NCBI RefSeq assembly: GCF_018403325.1
Contig: NZ_BOSL01000005.1
Location: forward strand, 1-64,000
Length of the DNA: 64,000 bases
Direction of reading: 5' to 3'
DNA from: Paenibacillus vini
GTDB taxonomy: Bacteria > Bacillota > Bacilli > Paenibacillales > Paenibacillaceae
Shown here: positions 29,818-39,139 of the stretch, piece after piece
Numbering within the stretch: position 1 is the first letter of the stretch
Layout of the letters: each line of letters starts with the position of its first letter
Made by a program: the position numbers and the translations under genes
The notes under the pieces: generated by a model
The model's input: only the letters and a program-made list of their open reading frames with translations
Told to the model about the DNA's origin: nothing
The model's database searches: none

Positions 29818-31449
29818 GTGAAATCAAGATTTTTTTCGACAAAAAAATTTCTGGCAGTGACTTTAATATTGGCACTTGGAGTGCTATCCGCCTGCGGAAA
29901 AAGCAATACAGGCAATACGGGCGGGAACGGAGCCGCCTCCGAGAGCGGGAAGAAAACGGTAAACATCGGGGTTACCTATTCTCCTAACACCTTGAACCCG
30001 CTTTATCCGGTGGGCCTGGTTTCCACTTATGTGACCGGACTTTTGTTCCAGCCGCTGGTGGATATCGATGAGGATCTGACATTCAAGCCGATGCTCGCCG
30101 ATTCGATCGAAACGGCCGATAATAAGACTTTTACCATCAAGTTGAATGAAAATGCGAAATGGACGGACGGCACGCCGGTAACGGCGGATGACGTTATTTT
30201 CACGCTGAAGCTGATGAGTAACGCCAAGGTGGCATCCACCTATGCGTATATGTTTGCCATTCTGGAAGGCCTGGACGACACAGGATATTTGCCGGAGGGC
30301 AGTGAAGAGATTTCCGGCGTGAAAAAGGTTGACGACCACACGCTGACAATGACGACGAAAGCACCGACTACGCTGACTATTTTTCAAGATACGATCGGCC
30401 GCTATTTGCTCACTGTTCCTCAGTCGGCACTGAAAGACGTCGCTCCGGAAAATATCAATAAGAGCGAGTTCATGCAAAAACCGACCGTAACCAACGGTCC
30501 GTTCAAGCTGGTCGAGTACAGCCGCGATCATTTTGTGCAGCTCGAAGCCAACAAGGATTATTTCAAAGGGGCACCGAAGATCGAGCAGCTTAATTTCAAA
30601 GTGATGCAGCCTACCGCGATTTCCGCTCAATTGCAAAGCGGAGAGATCGATATGAACATTCCTTCGGCCGGCGTCATTCCGATCGGGGATTACGATAAAA
30701 TCAAGGGTCTTAAAGGTCTTACAACCGTAGAAGGTCCGGCGATTGCAACTCAATTCATGTATATTAATGAAAAGTCGGTGCCGGATGCCAAACAGAGAAA
30801 GGCGATTTCTTACGCGATTAACCGCGAAATGATCGTGAATAACTTGCTGAAGGGTTCGGGGGAAGCCGTGAGCGGATTTTTCACCAGCTACAGCCCTTAT
30901 CTGGATGCCAGCGTGAAGCCGGATGCGTATGATCCAGAGAAAGCCAAGAGCCTCTTGCAGGAATCGGGCTGGGATTCGGGCAAAACCCTTACCTTAACCG
31001 TGTTGTCCGGGGACAGCACGCTGGAGCAGGCGGCTAACATTATGGCCGAGAACCTTAAAGCTGCCGGCGTCAACGTGAAAATTCAAATGGCGGACTTGGC
31101 TACCCTGGTCGATAAAATCGTGAAAATGGAGTATGATCTCGGCATTTTGACCGTATCCATGACCCCGGTGAACCCGCTGCCGGACGTAGCTTACTTCCTG
31201 CAAACAGGCAATCCGAACGGATACAGCAACGCGAAAATCGACGAATTGCTGGCATCGCTGTCAGCTGAAACCGATGAAGCTAAAATCAAGCAATACTATA
31301 ATGAAATTCAACAAATCGTTGCTGAAGATGTACCGATGCCTTCGATTTACGCAACCAAAGCACTCGGCGCCATCAATGACCGGGTTACGGGAGCGAAGCC
31401 TAAAGACTTCGGCATGTTTATCAATGTAAATGAATGGGATGTCAAGTGA
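29818..31449 (+). CDS. Peptide/nickel-type ABC substrate-binding lipoprotein
   Basis: Binding protein of 543 residues, family 5 (DppA/OppA/NikA). Lipobox LSAC gives lipidated Cys26. The mature protein shows the usual 'YSPNTLNPLYPVGLVS', 'LNENAKWTDGTPVTADDVIFTLK', 'TNGPFKLVEY' and 'RKAISYAINRE' blocks. The start is GTG 29818, eight bases after AAAGGGG; a second GTG nine bases upstream is too close. A TTGACA box at 29726 may belong to its promoter, but the -10 is unclear. It heads a complete five-gene importer (29818-35219); ligand undetermined, probably a short peptide. Confidence 0.9.
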   Translation: MKSRFFSTKKFLAVTLILALGVLSACGKSNTGNTGGNGAASESGKKTVNIGVTYSPNTLNPLYPVGLVSTYVTGLLFQPLVDIDEDLTFKPMLADSIETADNKTFTIKLNENAKWTDGTPVTADDVIFTLKLMSNAKVASTYAYMFAILEGLDDTGYLPEGSEEISGVKKVDDHTLTMTTKAPTTLTIFQDTIGRYLLTVPQSALKDVAPENINKSEFMQKPTVTNGPFKLVEYSRDHFVQLEANKDYFKGAPKIEQLNFKVMQPTAISAQLQSGEIDMNIPSAGVIPIGDYDKIKGLKGLTTVEGPAIATQFMYINEKSVPDAKQRKAISYAINREMIVNNLLKGSGEAVSGFFTSYSPYLDASVKPDAYDPEKAKSLLQESGWDSGKTLTLTVLSGDSTLEQAANIMAENLKAAGVNVKIQMADLATLVDKIVKMEYDLGILTVSMTPVNPLPDVAYFLQTGNPNGYSNAKIDELLASLSAETDEAKIKQYYNEIQQIVAEDVPMPSIYATKALGAINDRVTGAKPKDFGMFINVNEWDVK

Positions 31450-32462
31450 GTGAGATGAACGAACTGCTCAAAGTGGATCATCTGCGGGTCGCGTTTGACA
31501 GCGATCGGGGAGGAACCGTGGGGGTAGATGATGTAAGCTTTCGCGTCATGCCGGGCGAAACGCTGGCTATCGTGGGGGAGTCGGGCAGTGGCAAAAGCGT
31601 CACTGCCCTGTCCATCATGCGGCTGCTCGGCGGCAACAGCCGGGTTGAAGAAGGCCGTATCATGTTCGACGGCCGGGATCTTCTCGAGCTGGATGATCCG
31701 GGGATGCGCAGCATTCGCGGCAATCAGATCTCGATGATCTTTCAGGAGCCGATGACTTCGCTGAACCCGGTTCTGAGTATAGGCTTCCAGATGCGCGAAG
31801 CGATTATGCTTCATATGGGGCAAAGCAAAAAAGAAGCCCATGCCACGGCTATTCGCATGCTGGAGAAGGTCGGGCTGCCACGGCCCGAGAAGATGATGAA
31901 TGAATATCCGTTCGCTTTGTCGGGCGGCATGCGCCAGCGCGTTATGATCGCGATGGCCCTGTCCTGCAAGCCAAAGCTGCTTATCGCGGACGAACCGACC
32001 ACGGCGCTGGACGTAACCGTCCAGGCCCAAATCATGACGCTGATGCAAGAGCTGTGCCGGGAAGCCGGCGCGGCTATTCTGCTCATTACGCATGATCTTG
32101 GCGTCGTTGCCGAAATGGCCGACCGGGTCGTGGTCATGTATGCCGGACAAGTCGTCGAGGAGGCGGATGTGTTCGAGCTGTTTGAACAGCCGAAGCATCC
32201 GTACACACAGGGGTTATTGAAGTCGATCCCGCGGATCGATGCGGCGAATGACGAACAGTTAGAGTCGATTCCGGGCGCAGTACCGGCTAGATACGAGTCG
32301 ATTCCGGGCTGCCGCTTCACGAATCGCTGTCCATACGCCACCGATCGGTGCGCAAAGGAAATGCCGCTGCTGTCGGCAACAGGGGAAGACCACTTCACGC
32401 GCTGCTGGGAAGTCCGGCGGGCGGAGAACGGACTACGGGAGGAAGAGGATAGCCATGCATAA
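31446..32462 (+). CDS. ABC transporter ATPase, OppD/DppD-like
   Basis: ATP-hydrolysing subunit of 338 residues. Walker [10 protein letters not shown]-loop [10 protein letters not shown], signature SGGMRQR, Walker B LLIADEPT and switch His in [10 protein letters not shown] are all intact. The C-terminal oligopeptide-type domain has the Cys pattern '[20 protein letters not shown]...RCWE', which in relatives binds an iron-sulfur cluster. The GTG start overlaps the binding-protein stop (GTGA); ATG 31455 is an alternative. It overlaps the next ATPase gene by eight bases. Confidence 0.9.
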   Translation: MSEMNELLKVDHLRVAFDSDRGGTVGVDDVSFRVMPGETLAIVGESGSGKSVTALSIMRLLGGNSRVEEGRIMFDGRDLLELDDPGMRSIRGNQISMIFQEPMTSLNPVLSIGFQMREAIMLHMGQSKKEAHATAIRMLEKVGLPRPEKMMNEYPFALSGGMRQRVMIAMALSCKPKLLIADEPTTALDVTVQAQIMTLMQELCREAGAAILLITHDLGVVAEMADRVVVMYAGQVVEEADVFELFEQPKHPYTQGLLKSIPRIDAANDEQLESIPGAVPARYESIPGCRFTNRCPYATDRCAKEMPLLSATGEDHFTRCWEVRRAENGLREEEDSHA

Positions 32463-33312
32463 TCCGAAGGATCCTGCTGTACCCTTGCAACCGCTGCTCG
32501 CGTTGGAAAACCTGAAAAAATATTACCCTGTCCGCAAAGGGATCATTAACCATACCGTCGATCATGTTAAAGCTGTGGACGGAGTCGATTTGACCATTTA
32601 TCCGGGGGAGACGCTGGGACTGGTAGGCGAATCAGGCAGCGGCAAGTCCACGATCGCCAAGCTCATCGTCGGGCTCGAGACGCCGACGGAAGGACGGATT
32701 CTGTTCGACGGGCAGGACATTTCCCGGCTATCGCCGCGCGAAATGATCGGTCTGAGATCGGAACTGCAAATCGTGTTTCAGGATCCGTATTCTTCGCTGA
32801 ATCCGCGTAAACGGGTGGGCGATCTGCTCGCCGAGCCGTTAAAGGTGCATCGGATCATGCCGGCCAAGGATATTTCCCGGGAAGTGGACCGGCTGCTGGA
32901 ACTTGTCGGACTGCCGAAGAATAGCCGGGGCCGCTATCCGCATGAATTTTCCGGCGGCCAGCGCCAACGTGTCGGCATTGCGCGTGCGCTCTCTCTTAAG
33001 CCCCGTTTGGTCGTATGTGATGAGCCTGTTTCCGCGCTGGACGTTTCGATACAAGCTCAGATTTTGAACCTGCTCAAAGAATTACAGCGTGAGCTCGGTC
33101 TTACTTATTTGTTTATCGCGCATGGACTGGGAGCGGTCAAATATGTGAGCGACCGAATTGCCGTTATGTATTCCGGGAAAATCGTTGAAACCGGGAAAGT
33201 GGACGAGATTTTCCGGGAACCGAAGCATGAGTATACTAGAACGCTGCTGGACGCCAGTCCGATTGCCGATCCGCGCCAGAGAAACAAGCGCCGGGCATTC
33301 CACTCCCATTGA
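32455..33312 (+). CDS. ABC transporter ATPase, OppF/DppF-like
   Basis: Second ATPase subunit (285 residues), pairing with the previous protein. Walker [10 protein letters not shown]-loop [10 protein letters not shown], signature SGGQRQR and Walker [12 protein letters not shown] are present. The switch region reads FIAHGLGAV; family members normally have AHDLSVV, so the His is kept but the Asp after it is Gly. The C-terminal Cys cluster of OppF is absent, making it shorter than the usual 310-330 residues. A GGAGGAAGAGG ribosome site lies in the end of the previous gene. Confidence 0.88.
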   Translation: MHNPKDPAVPLQPLLALENLKKYYPVRKGIINHTVDHVKAVDGVDLTIYPGETLGLVGESGSGKSTIAKLIVGLETPTEGRILFDGQDISRLSPREMIGLRSELQIVFQDPYSSLNPRKRVGDLLAEPLKVHRIMPAKDISREVDRLLELVGLPKNSRGRYPHEFSGGQRQRVGIARALSLKPRLVVCDEPVSALDVSIQAQILNLLKELQRELGLTYLFIAHGLGAVKYVSDRIAVMYSGKIVETGKVDEIFREPKHEYTRTLLDASPIADPRQRNKRRAFHSH

Positions 33313-33333
33313 TGAAGATCCGAGGTGTTACGT

Positions 33334-34287
33334 TTGTTCAAGTATGTGATTAGGCGGCTGCTGATTGCAATCCCGGTGCTGCTCGGGGTGACCGTCATCA
33401 ATTTTATCATTATGAAAATGGCTCCGGGCAATCCCGTGGACATGCTGATCAGTCCGCAGACTCCTGCGGCTGCGCTGGAGGCGAAGCGGATCGAGCTCGG
33501 CCTGGACGCTCCGGCCTACGTTCAGTATTGGAGCTGGTTCACCCATTTGCTGCGCGGGGATCTCGGTTATTCCATGGTAACGTATGAACCGGTCGGCCGA
33601 ATGATTTTTGACCGGCTTGGACCAACCCTGCTGCTGATGGGGACCTCCCTGATCATCGGCGTTGCCATCGCGATTCCGCTCGGTATCCTGAGTGCCAGAC
33701 GACAGTATTCCAAGCTGGATTATGCGGCGGTGACGGGGTCTTTCCTGGGGATCTCGATCCCGAACTTTTTTCTCGGACTCGGACTGATTTACGTATTCTC
33801 TTTATGGTTGAAAATATTGCCTTCGAGTGGAATGAGCACCTTGGGAGGCAACGGCGGGTTCGTGGACATTCTGCTGCATTTGATTATGCCGGTGATCGTG
33901 CTCACGGCGAATGTAGCGGGCCGAAACATACGTTACGTCCGCTCAAGCATGCTGGAAATTCTCGAGCAGGATTACCTGCGCACGGCGCGAGCCAAAGGGT
34001 TGAAGGAAACGCTGGTCATCAACAGACACGCTGTCCGTAACGCCCTCATCCCAATTGTTACTGTACTTGGCATGGAGATTCCGATCCTGTTCGGCGGTGC
34101 GGTTGTAATCGAGCAGATCTTTTCGTGGCCGGGCATCGGCCAACTGACGATGTCTTCCATTATGAGCCGGGATTACTCCACGATCATGGGGCTGAATTTG
34201 CTGGCGGCCGTCATCGTCATTCTGGCGAATTTGCTGACGGATATCGCATATGCCTTGGTCGATCCGAGAATCAAATACAGCAAATAG
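33334..34287 (+). CDS. ABC transporter permease, OppB/DppB-like
   Basis: Membrane subunit of 317 residues with six helices. The family opening 'MFKYVIRRLLIAIPVLLGVTVINF' and the EAA region ('DYLRTARAKGLKETLVINRHAVRNALIP') are typical. I chose TTG 33334, eight bases after GAGG; the in-frame GTG at 33325 overlaps that ribosome site. It forms the transport channel with the next gene's product. Confidence 0.9.
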   Translation: MFKYVIRRLLIAIPVLLGVTVINFIIMKMAPGNPVDMLISPQTPAAALEAKRIELGLDAPAYVQYWSWFTHLLRGDLGYSMVTYEPVGRMIFDRLGPTLLLMGTSLIIGVAIAIPLGILSARRQYSKLDYAAVTGSFLGISIPNFFLGLGLIYVFSLWLKILPSSGMSTLGGNGGFVDILLHLIMPVIVLTANVAGRNIRYVRSSMLEILEQDYLRTARAKGLKETLVINRHAVRNALIPIVTVLGMEIPILFGGAVVIEQIFSWPGIGQLTMSSIMSRDYSTIMGLNLLAAVIVILANLLTDIAYALVDPRIKYSK

Positions 34288-34301
34288 GGAGCGGCGGTTA
34301 A

Positions 34302-35219
<918 letters not shown>

Positions 35220-35229
35220 AAGATGGAAG

Positions 35230-35253
35230 GCCGCCCTTGGGGCGGCTTTTTTA
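35230..35253 (+). terminator. Terminator of the peptide importer operon
   Basis: GCCGCCC (35230-35236) and GGGCGGC (35240-35246) with a three-base loop, followed by TTTTTT. Confidence 0.85.
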
Positions 35254-35433
35254 TTATTGTTGGAGCGGAGGATGGTGAGGAATGTCAGAGGAGAGTTGGA
35301 TGAGATAGCACGCTCGATTAAGCCACCAACGTTTAACGGTTTGCAGTTCAACTAACTATGTCCGCGCACCTATCTGATTATTAGAAAGTCACTGAAAAAC
35401 CTTCGACTGATGATCATATAGCCAGTAACTACA

Positions 35434-35500
35434 CCTTCACACCCCTCGCACCCCTCGCACCCCTCACAACCCTCGCACCGCTCACAAACCGTCACAACCT
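35434..35500. repeat. 9-bp tandem array 1 (CACCCCTCG-type)
   Basis: About seven imperfect 9-base units, CACCCCTCG drifting to CACAACCCT and CACCGCTCA, immediately before duplicated block A. Confidence 0.75.
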
Positions 35501-35577
35501 CTGATTACTTAAAAACTGGCGAAACCCTCGACTGTCGATCGCTAATCCACTAACTACGAACCTGCAACTTGGGGAAA

Positions 35578-35651
35578 TTAGATGGAATTTCTACAGCTAA
35601 TTCTGGTTGGCTGATGTCATCTGTGAAATTAGATGCATAACCTACATTTAA
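35578..35651. repeat. Twin-palindrome element, copy 4
   Basis: Halves start at 35578 (TTAGATGGA...TACAGCTAA) and 35629 (TTAGATGCA...TACATTTAA), 51 bases apart. The linker read on the minus strand (TGACATCAGCC core) resembles the linker of copies 1 and 3, so this copy sits in the opposite orientation. Confidence 0.75.
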
Positions 35652-35690
35652 TTTAGAAGGTTGGCCCCGTTTTTCGGGTTTTGAGTTGAA

Positions 35691-35764
35691 TTAGCTGCAG
35701 GTTTTACAGTTAAAAGACAGAAAGACGAAAAAAACACAAAAATAGCTGTAGGTTTTACAGTTAT
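35691..35764. repeat. Twin-palindrome element, copy 5
   Basis: Halves start at 35691 (TTAGCTGCA...TACAGTTAA) and 35742 (ATAGCTGTA...TACAGTTAT), 51 bases apart. The second half lies in a larger hairpin with an 18-bp stem (35733-35750 with 35756-35773, one G-T pair). Confidence 0.78.
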
Positions 35765-35837
35765 TTTTGTGTTTATGGCGAGATTGGGTCTTTTTGGAGG
35801 AACGCTTACCCTCTTACTGGAATACGAAGAACTCAGA

Positions 35838-35955
35838 TTAAGCTTTTTCTCCGTGGATATCAGTAGACAGTTTCCACATAATTTTGTGCTGCGTTTTGCT
35901 GATTTTTCATAGAACAGCTGAGAGCTTTTTTGGAACAAATGCTTGATCACATGAT
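35838..35955 (-). pseudogene. Decayed copy of the VanZ-RDD gene 3' end
   Basis: Read on the minus strand this gives HVIKHLFQKSSQLFYEK, then, after a one-base loss in a run of A, KIMWKLSTDIHGEKA and a stop. The intact gene at 36418 ends HLVKHLFQKDPQLFYEK ... KIMFKPSADIHGDKA. The fragment was duplicated with block A and has lost its frame. An open frame of about 100 codons covering it is not a gene. Confidence 0.85.
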
Positions 35956-35956
35956 A

Positions 35957-36060
35957 CACCCCTAACCCCTCACACCCCTCACACCCCTCACACCCCTCAC
36001 ACCCGTCACAACCGTCACACCCCTCACAACCCTCACAACCCTCACAACCCTCACAACCCT
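35957..36060. repeat. 9-bp tandem array 2 (CACCCCTCA-type)
   Basis: About eleven 9-base units, first CACCCCTCA then CACAACCCT variants, between duplicated blocks A and B. Too short and too uniform for CRISPR repeats and spacers. Confidence 0.85.
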
Positions 36061-36137
36061 CTGATTACTTAAAAACTGGTGAAACCCTCGACTGTCGATC
36101 GCTGATCCACTAACTACGAACCTGCAACTTGGGGAAA

Positions 36138-36211
36138 ATAGATGGAATTTCTACAGCTAATTTTGGTTGGCTGATGTCATCTGTGAATTTAGATGTAAAA
36201 CCTACATTTAA
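36138..36211. repeat. Twin-palindrome element, copy 6
   Basis: Block B counterpart of copy 4, shifted by 560 bases. Halves start at 36138 and 36189, 51 bases apart, with several point differences from copy 4. Confidence 0.75.
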
Positions 36212-36250
36212 TTTAGAAGGTAGGCCCCGTTTTTCGCATTTTGAGTTGAA

Positions 36251-36324
36251 TTAGCTGCAGGTTTTACAGTTAAAAGTCAGAAAGACGAAAAAAACACAAA
36301 AATAGCTGTAGGTTTTACAGTTAT
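36251..36324. repeat. Twin-palindrome element, copy 7
   Basis: Block B counterpart of copy 5. Halves start at 36251 and 36302, 51 bases apart; the surrounding 18-bp-stem hairpin is also kept. Confidence 0.78.
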
Positions 36325-36417
36325 TTTTGTGCTTATGGCGAGACTGCCTCTATTCGGATGGACGTCGCCCTCTTAATTCGAAGAACTCAGATTAAGCGTT
36401 AAAGTTAAGCCTTCAGG

Positions 36418-38037
36418 TTAAGCCTTGTCTCCGTGGATATCGGCAGACGGTTTAAACATAATTTTGTGCTGCGTTTTGCTGATTTTTTCATAGAACAGCT
36501 GGGGATCCTTTTGAAACAAGTGCTTGACCAAATGAATGAAGAACCATACGTCTATCGCCAGTACGAGCATTCCGAGCAGAAATCGGGATATTCCCGGGAA
36601 ATCACTGGACGAGAACGCCATCATACGGTTTAAACCGAACAGTACCCAATAAAGCATACCGTTGCGCAGAATAAGGGCAAACAGCGTGATCCGGGTTGGA
36701 TCGCCCGCTTCACGAACGTTGCTGATTTGTTTGGTACCCGATACGCTCCCCGCCGCACTACTCGCATTAGGCGTACCGATCGCACCACGAGAACTGTCTG
36801 CACGAAGGGCCTTTTGTGTACTAAGCGCTCTGTCCGCATCAATAGAACTGTCTGCACGAAAGGCTCCTTCCGCACCGTCCGCACTATTCTCACTCAGCAC
36901 CCCGTCAGCACCAAGCACCCCATCCGCTTTCAGCGCTTTATCTGCACCAAGAGCACCATCCGCTCTCAGCACTTTATTTGCACCAAGAGCACCATCCGCT
37001 CTCAGCGCACTATCCGCACCATCCGCACTATTCGCTCTGAGCGCTCCGTCCGCACCAAGCACCCCATCCAATCTCGACGCTCTATCCGCTCCAAGACCTC
37101 TTCCAGCGCCCGGCACACTGTTCGCACCGGACCCGCCCATGGCACGATCCATTCCACTCCAGCGCTCCGCTTTGGATTCAGTGCTTGTTCCGGCGCTCCT
37201 GATCAGCCTGATCCGCACCAGCCATTTACCGAACGTACAGCCGCCGGTCAGGTAGGGGAGCAGGATGAAATACAATCCCGTCGATACAAAGTAGGCACCC
37301 GGAATTCGGAGTGTGTAGCATATTGTCATGAGAATGATGCAGATGGCGAAATCGAACATGAATGCCAGACCACGCCGGGTGTAGGAGACTCTTTTGGTGG
37401 ACAGATCCACTCCCTTATCCAAATGTTCAATGCGCGGTAGCAGGCCTGACAGCCACACGGCGGCCAGGAATCCAATCATTCCTCCAAGGGTGTTGGTCAT
37501 CAGATCATCCACGTCGAACACCCGGTAGGCATGATCGTACAGGCCGTATATTCCGGTCAGTTGCGTCACCTCGAAGAAGAGGGACAACAGGAAGGAGAGC
37601 AGCAGGCACCGCAAAGGACCGATCCGGAAATAGTAACGGACCAGCATTCCAAACGGAACGGTTAGAAGCACGTTGAACAATACCTGGAGAACAGCGCGCT
37701 CTTTTAGCAAATGTAGATAGGTTGAGGGAACTCCTTTAACGACAGAGGTTTCTCTGAGTATGTCCTGGATAAAGTTAAATGGCACCAGTTGCATCGTACC
37801 CGCGCTCAGCGGCAGATTGTGACGGGTGGCGGGCAAGGGCAGCATCACCAGGAATACGGCGTTCATCAGATAGAGCAGAAACAGGTAGAGTACAAAAGCC
37901 CGGACCTTGTTAATGTAACCGTGTCTGCGGTACTGCACTACGAGAAACGGAAGCGTAAAAAATAACGCGGCCACAGGAAATGCCATAAAGGCATAAGCGA
38001 TAGGAAACAGGTAGGACTCAAACATGGGAATGGACAC
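36418..38037 (-). CDS. VanZ-RDD fusion membrane protein with hexapeptide repeats
   Basis: Membrane protein of 539 residues. Residues about 1-200 form a VanZ-like domain ('VPFNFIQDIL', 'LLSFLLSLFFEVTQL', 'FDVDDLMTNTLGGMIGF'). From about residue 218 an RDD domain begins (TRRGLAFMFDF, 'TFGKWLVRIRLI'). Its cytoplasmic loop is expanded by about 170 residues, with sixteen tandem hexapeptides of the type GALGAD/KVLRAD at 319-414, before the domain resumes near 448 ('RITLFALILRNGMLYWVLFGLNR'). VanZ proteins can lower teicoplanin sensitivity; RDD proteins are often transporters. The role here is unknown. The 3' end was duplicated into the downstream spacer. Long frames on the opposite strand over the repeats are artefacts. 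Confidence 0.85.
   Translation of the reverse strand: MSIPMFESYLFPIAYAFMAFPVAALFFTLPFLVVQYRRHGYINKVRAFVLYLFLLYLMNAVFLVMLPLPATRHNLPLSAGTMQLVPFNFIQDILRETSVVKGVPSTYLHLLKERAVLQVLFNVLLTVPFGMLVRYYFRIGPLRCLLLSFLLSLFFEVTQLTGIYGLYDHAYRVFDVDDLMTNTLGGMIGFLAAVWLSGLLPRIEHLDKGVDLSTKRVSYTRRGLAFMFDFAICIILMTICYTLRIPGAYFVSTGLYFILLPYLTGGCTFGKWLVRIRLIRSAGTSTESKAERWSGMDRAMGGSGANSVPGAGRGLGADRASRLDGVLGADGALRANSADGADSALRADGALGANKVLRADGALGADKALKADGVLGADGVLSENSADGAEGAFRADSSIDADRALSTQKALRADSSRGAIGTPNASSAAGSVSGTKQISNVREAGDPTRITLFALILRNGMLYWVLFGLNRMMAFSSSDFPGISRFLLGMLVLAIDVWFFIHLVKHLFQKDPQLFYEKISKTQHKIMFKPSADIHGDKA
36796..37083 (-). repeat. Sixteen 18-bp units coding the hexapeptide repeat
   Basis: 288 bases, exactly 16 units of 18, encode hexads following [G/S/K]-[A/V]-[L/D]-[G/R/K]-A-[D/N] within the VanZ-RDD gene. 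Neighbouring units such as LRADGA and LGADKA differ by only a few bases, which points to growth by slippage or unequal exchange. Confidence 0.8.
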
Positions 38038-38261
38038 CTTTCGTATATGATCAAATTAATAAATGAAATAGCTTCGAAATAGTTTCTGAAAACCTTCGGA
38101 AAAAAGCTTCGTTTCAACGCTGCTTATCATCTTAACATACGGAGTTTAAGCCCGGGTTTAAATTTAGTTTAAAAATTGAAGCCCTCTCCGGCATAAGACC
38201 ATTCGCAAGGCACCCGGGATACATATGCTATTAGCATCTTTTAGGATATGGAGATGAAGCT

Positions 38262-39095
38262 ATGCCTCTTAGCAGGACCGGCCGCATTCATGCTGCCGTC
38301 AAAATTGATGTGCTGATTCCGGCAATAGAAAAAGATCTCGGTTCGCTTCCCTATGTAATTGATGCCGTAAGAGCACAAGTGCAGCATCCTATCGGCCAAA
38401 TTATTATCATCGCTCCCAAAAGGAAAAGAATGATGGATTTTTGCCGTGCCAAAGGCTGCAGATTTGTAGACGAGAATACGGTTCTGCCGCTGACCAAGCG
38501 GGACATTTCTTATGGCTCGGCCAAGTGGGAGCGGTCGGGCTGGCTGTTTCAGCAGCTGCTGAAATTGAGCGGGGACCGGTTATGCGGTAGTGATTATTTT
38601 CTAGTCATCGATGCCGACACCGTGCTGATTACGCCGCACAGCTTCCGTTCCGGGGGAAAGAGTGTTTTTTATTGCCGGAACTGGAGCCAGCCGGAGTATT
38701 TTAAGACGTACAGGAGACTCATGGGCCGGAAGGTATCCTCGTCTTCTTCTTTCGTAACCCACTATATGCTGTTTGATAAGGCAAAGCTGTCCCGTATGAA
38801 AAAAGAGATCGAAGCCAGACACGGAATGCCATGGTACAAGGCTATTATTTCCAGCATGAATAGAAGCAAACAGTTTGCCTTCTCGGAATATGAAACGTAC
38901 GGCAATTACGTCTACTCCACGGACCGGGCACGGACCCTGCTCCGCAAAGCGCGCAACAAAAGCCTGCACGGCAGTCCCGGCGAAATCGGAAAGCAGCGGC
39001 TGGCCGGATTGGCCAAAACGTATCGTTCGCTGTCTTTTCATAAACGGAAAGGGTATGTGAGAACGCCTGGCGTGAGTCGCGCCCGCCGCAAATAA
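38262..39095 (+). CDS. DUF6492 glycosyltransferase-like protein
   Basis: Protein of 277 residues, no signal peptide. It begins with a glycosyltransferase-A-like strand (IDVLIPAIEKDL) and has a DxD-type motif in 'DYFLVIDADTVLI', expected to bind the nucleotide-sugar metal. 'YGSAKWERSGWLFQQLLKLS' is typical of DUF6492. The C terminus is strongly basic. A GGAG ribosome site precedes ATG 38262. The ManC gene follows 44 bases later, so a sugar-transfer role using a GDP-linked sugar is a reasonable inference. Confidence 0.75.
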   Translation: MPLSRTGRIHAAVKIDVLIPAIEKDLGSLPYVIDAVRAQVQHPIGQIIIIAPKRKRMMDFCRAKGCRFVDENTVLPLTKRDISYGSAKWERSGWLFQQLLKLSGDRLCGSDYFLVIDADTVLITPHSFRSGGKSVFYCRNWSQPEYFKTYRRLMGRKVSSSSSFVTHYMLFDKAKLSRMKKEIEARHGMPWYKAIISSMNRSKQFAFSEYETYGNYVYSTDRARTLLRKARNKSLHGSPGEIGKQRLAGLAKTYRSLSFHKRKGYVRTPGVSRARRK

Positions 39096-39139
39096 GAGCC
39101 TGGCGGAAAATTCAAAGGATGACGGGGAGGAGATAGAAC

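Larger units (their letters stand above)
35254..36417. other. Duplicated, repeat-rich non-coding spacer
   Basis: This 1.16-kb stretch lies between the convergent importer operon and VanZ-RDD gene. Block A (35501-35955) and block B (36061-36535, running into the VanZ gene) are tandem copies offset by 560 bases. Each is preceded by an array of 9-base units (35434-35500 and 35957-36060), and each holds two twin-palindrome elements. A further degenerate start of the block is seen at about 35371-35433. Block A contains a decayed copy of the VanZ gene's 3' end. No functional gene is evident. Confidence 0.75.

Noticed and set aside
31347-32198. Minus-strand frame of 283 codons opposite the OppD-like gene
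   Set aside because: Antisense shadow of a gene with intact ATPase motifs; no ribosome site and no recognisable domain.
35648-35959. Minus-strand frame of about 100 codons as a gene
   Set aside because: It covers a frameshifted copy of the VanZ-RDD gene end and then runs through repeat DNA; treated as a pseudogene fragment.
35434-36060. CRISPR array
   Set aside because: Units are only 9 bp with no spacers of unique sequence and no cas genes nearby.
36662-37440. Plus-strand frames over the VanZ-RDD hexapeptide repeat
   Set aside because: Repetitive Ser/Ala/Pro or Arg/Thr translations caused by the 18-bp repeat; the minus-strand frame encodes recognisable VanZ and RDD domains.
38191-38230. 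Sporulation sigma-K or sigma-E promoter before the DUF6492 gene
   Set aside because: CATATGCTA resembles a sigma-K -10, but no -35 element sits at a suitable distance.
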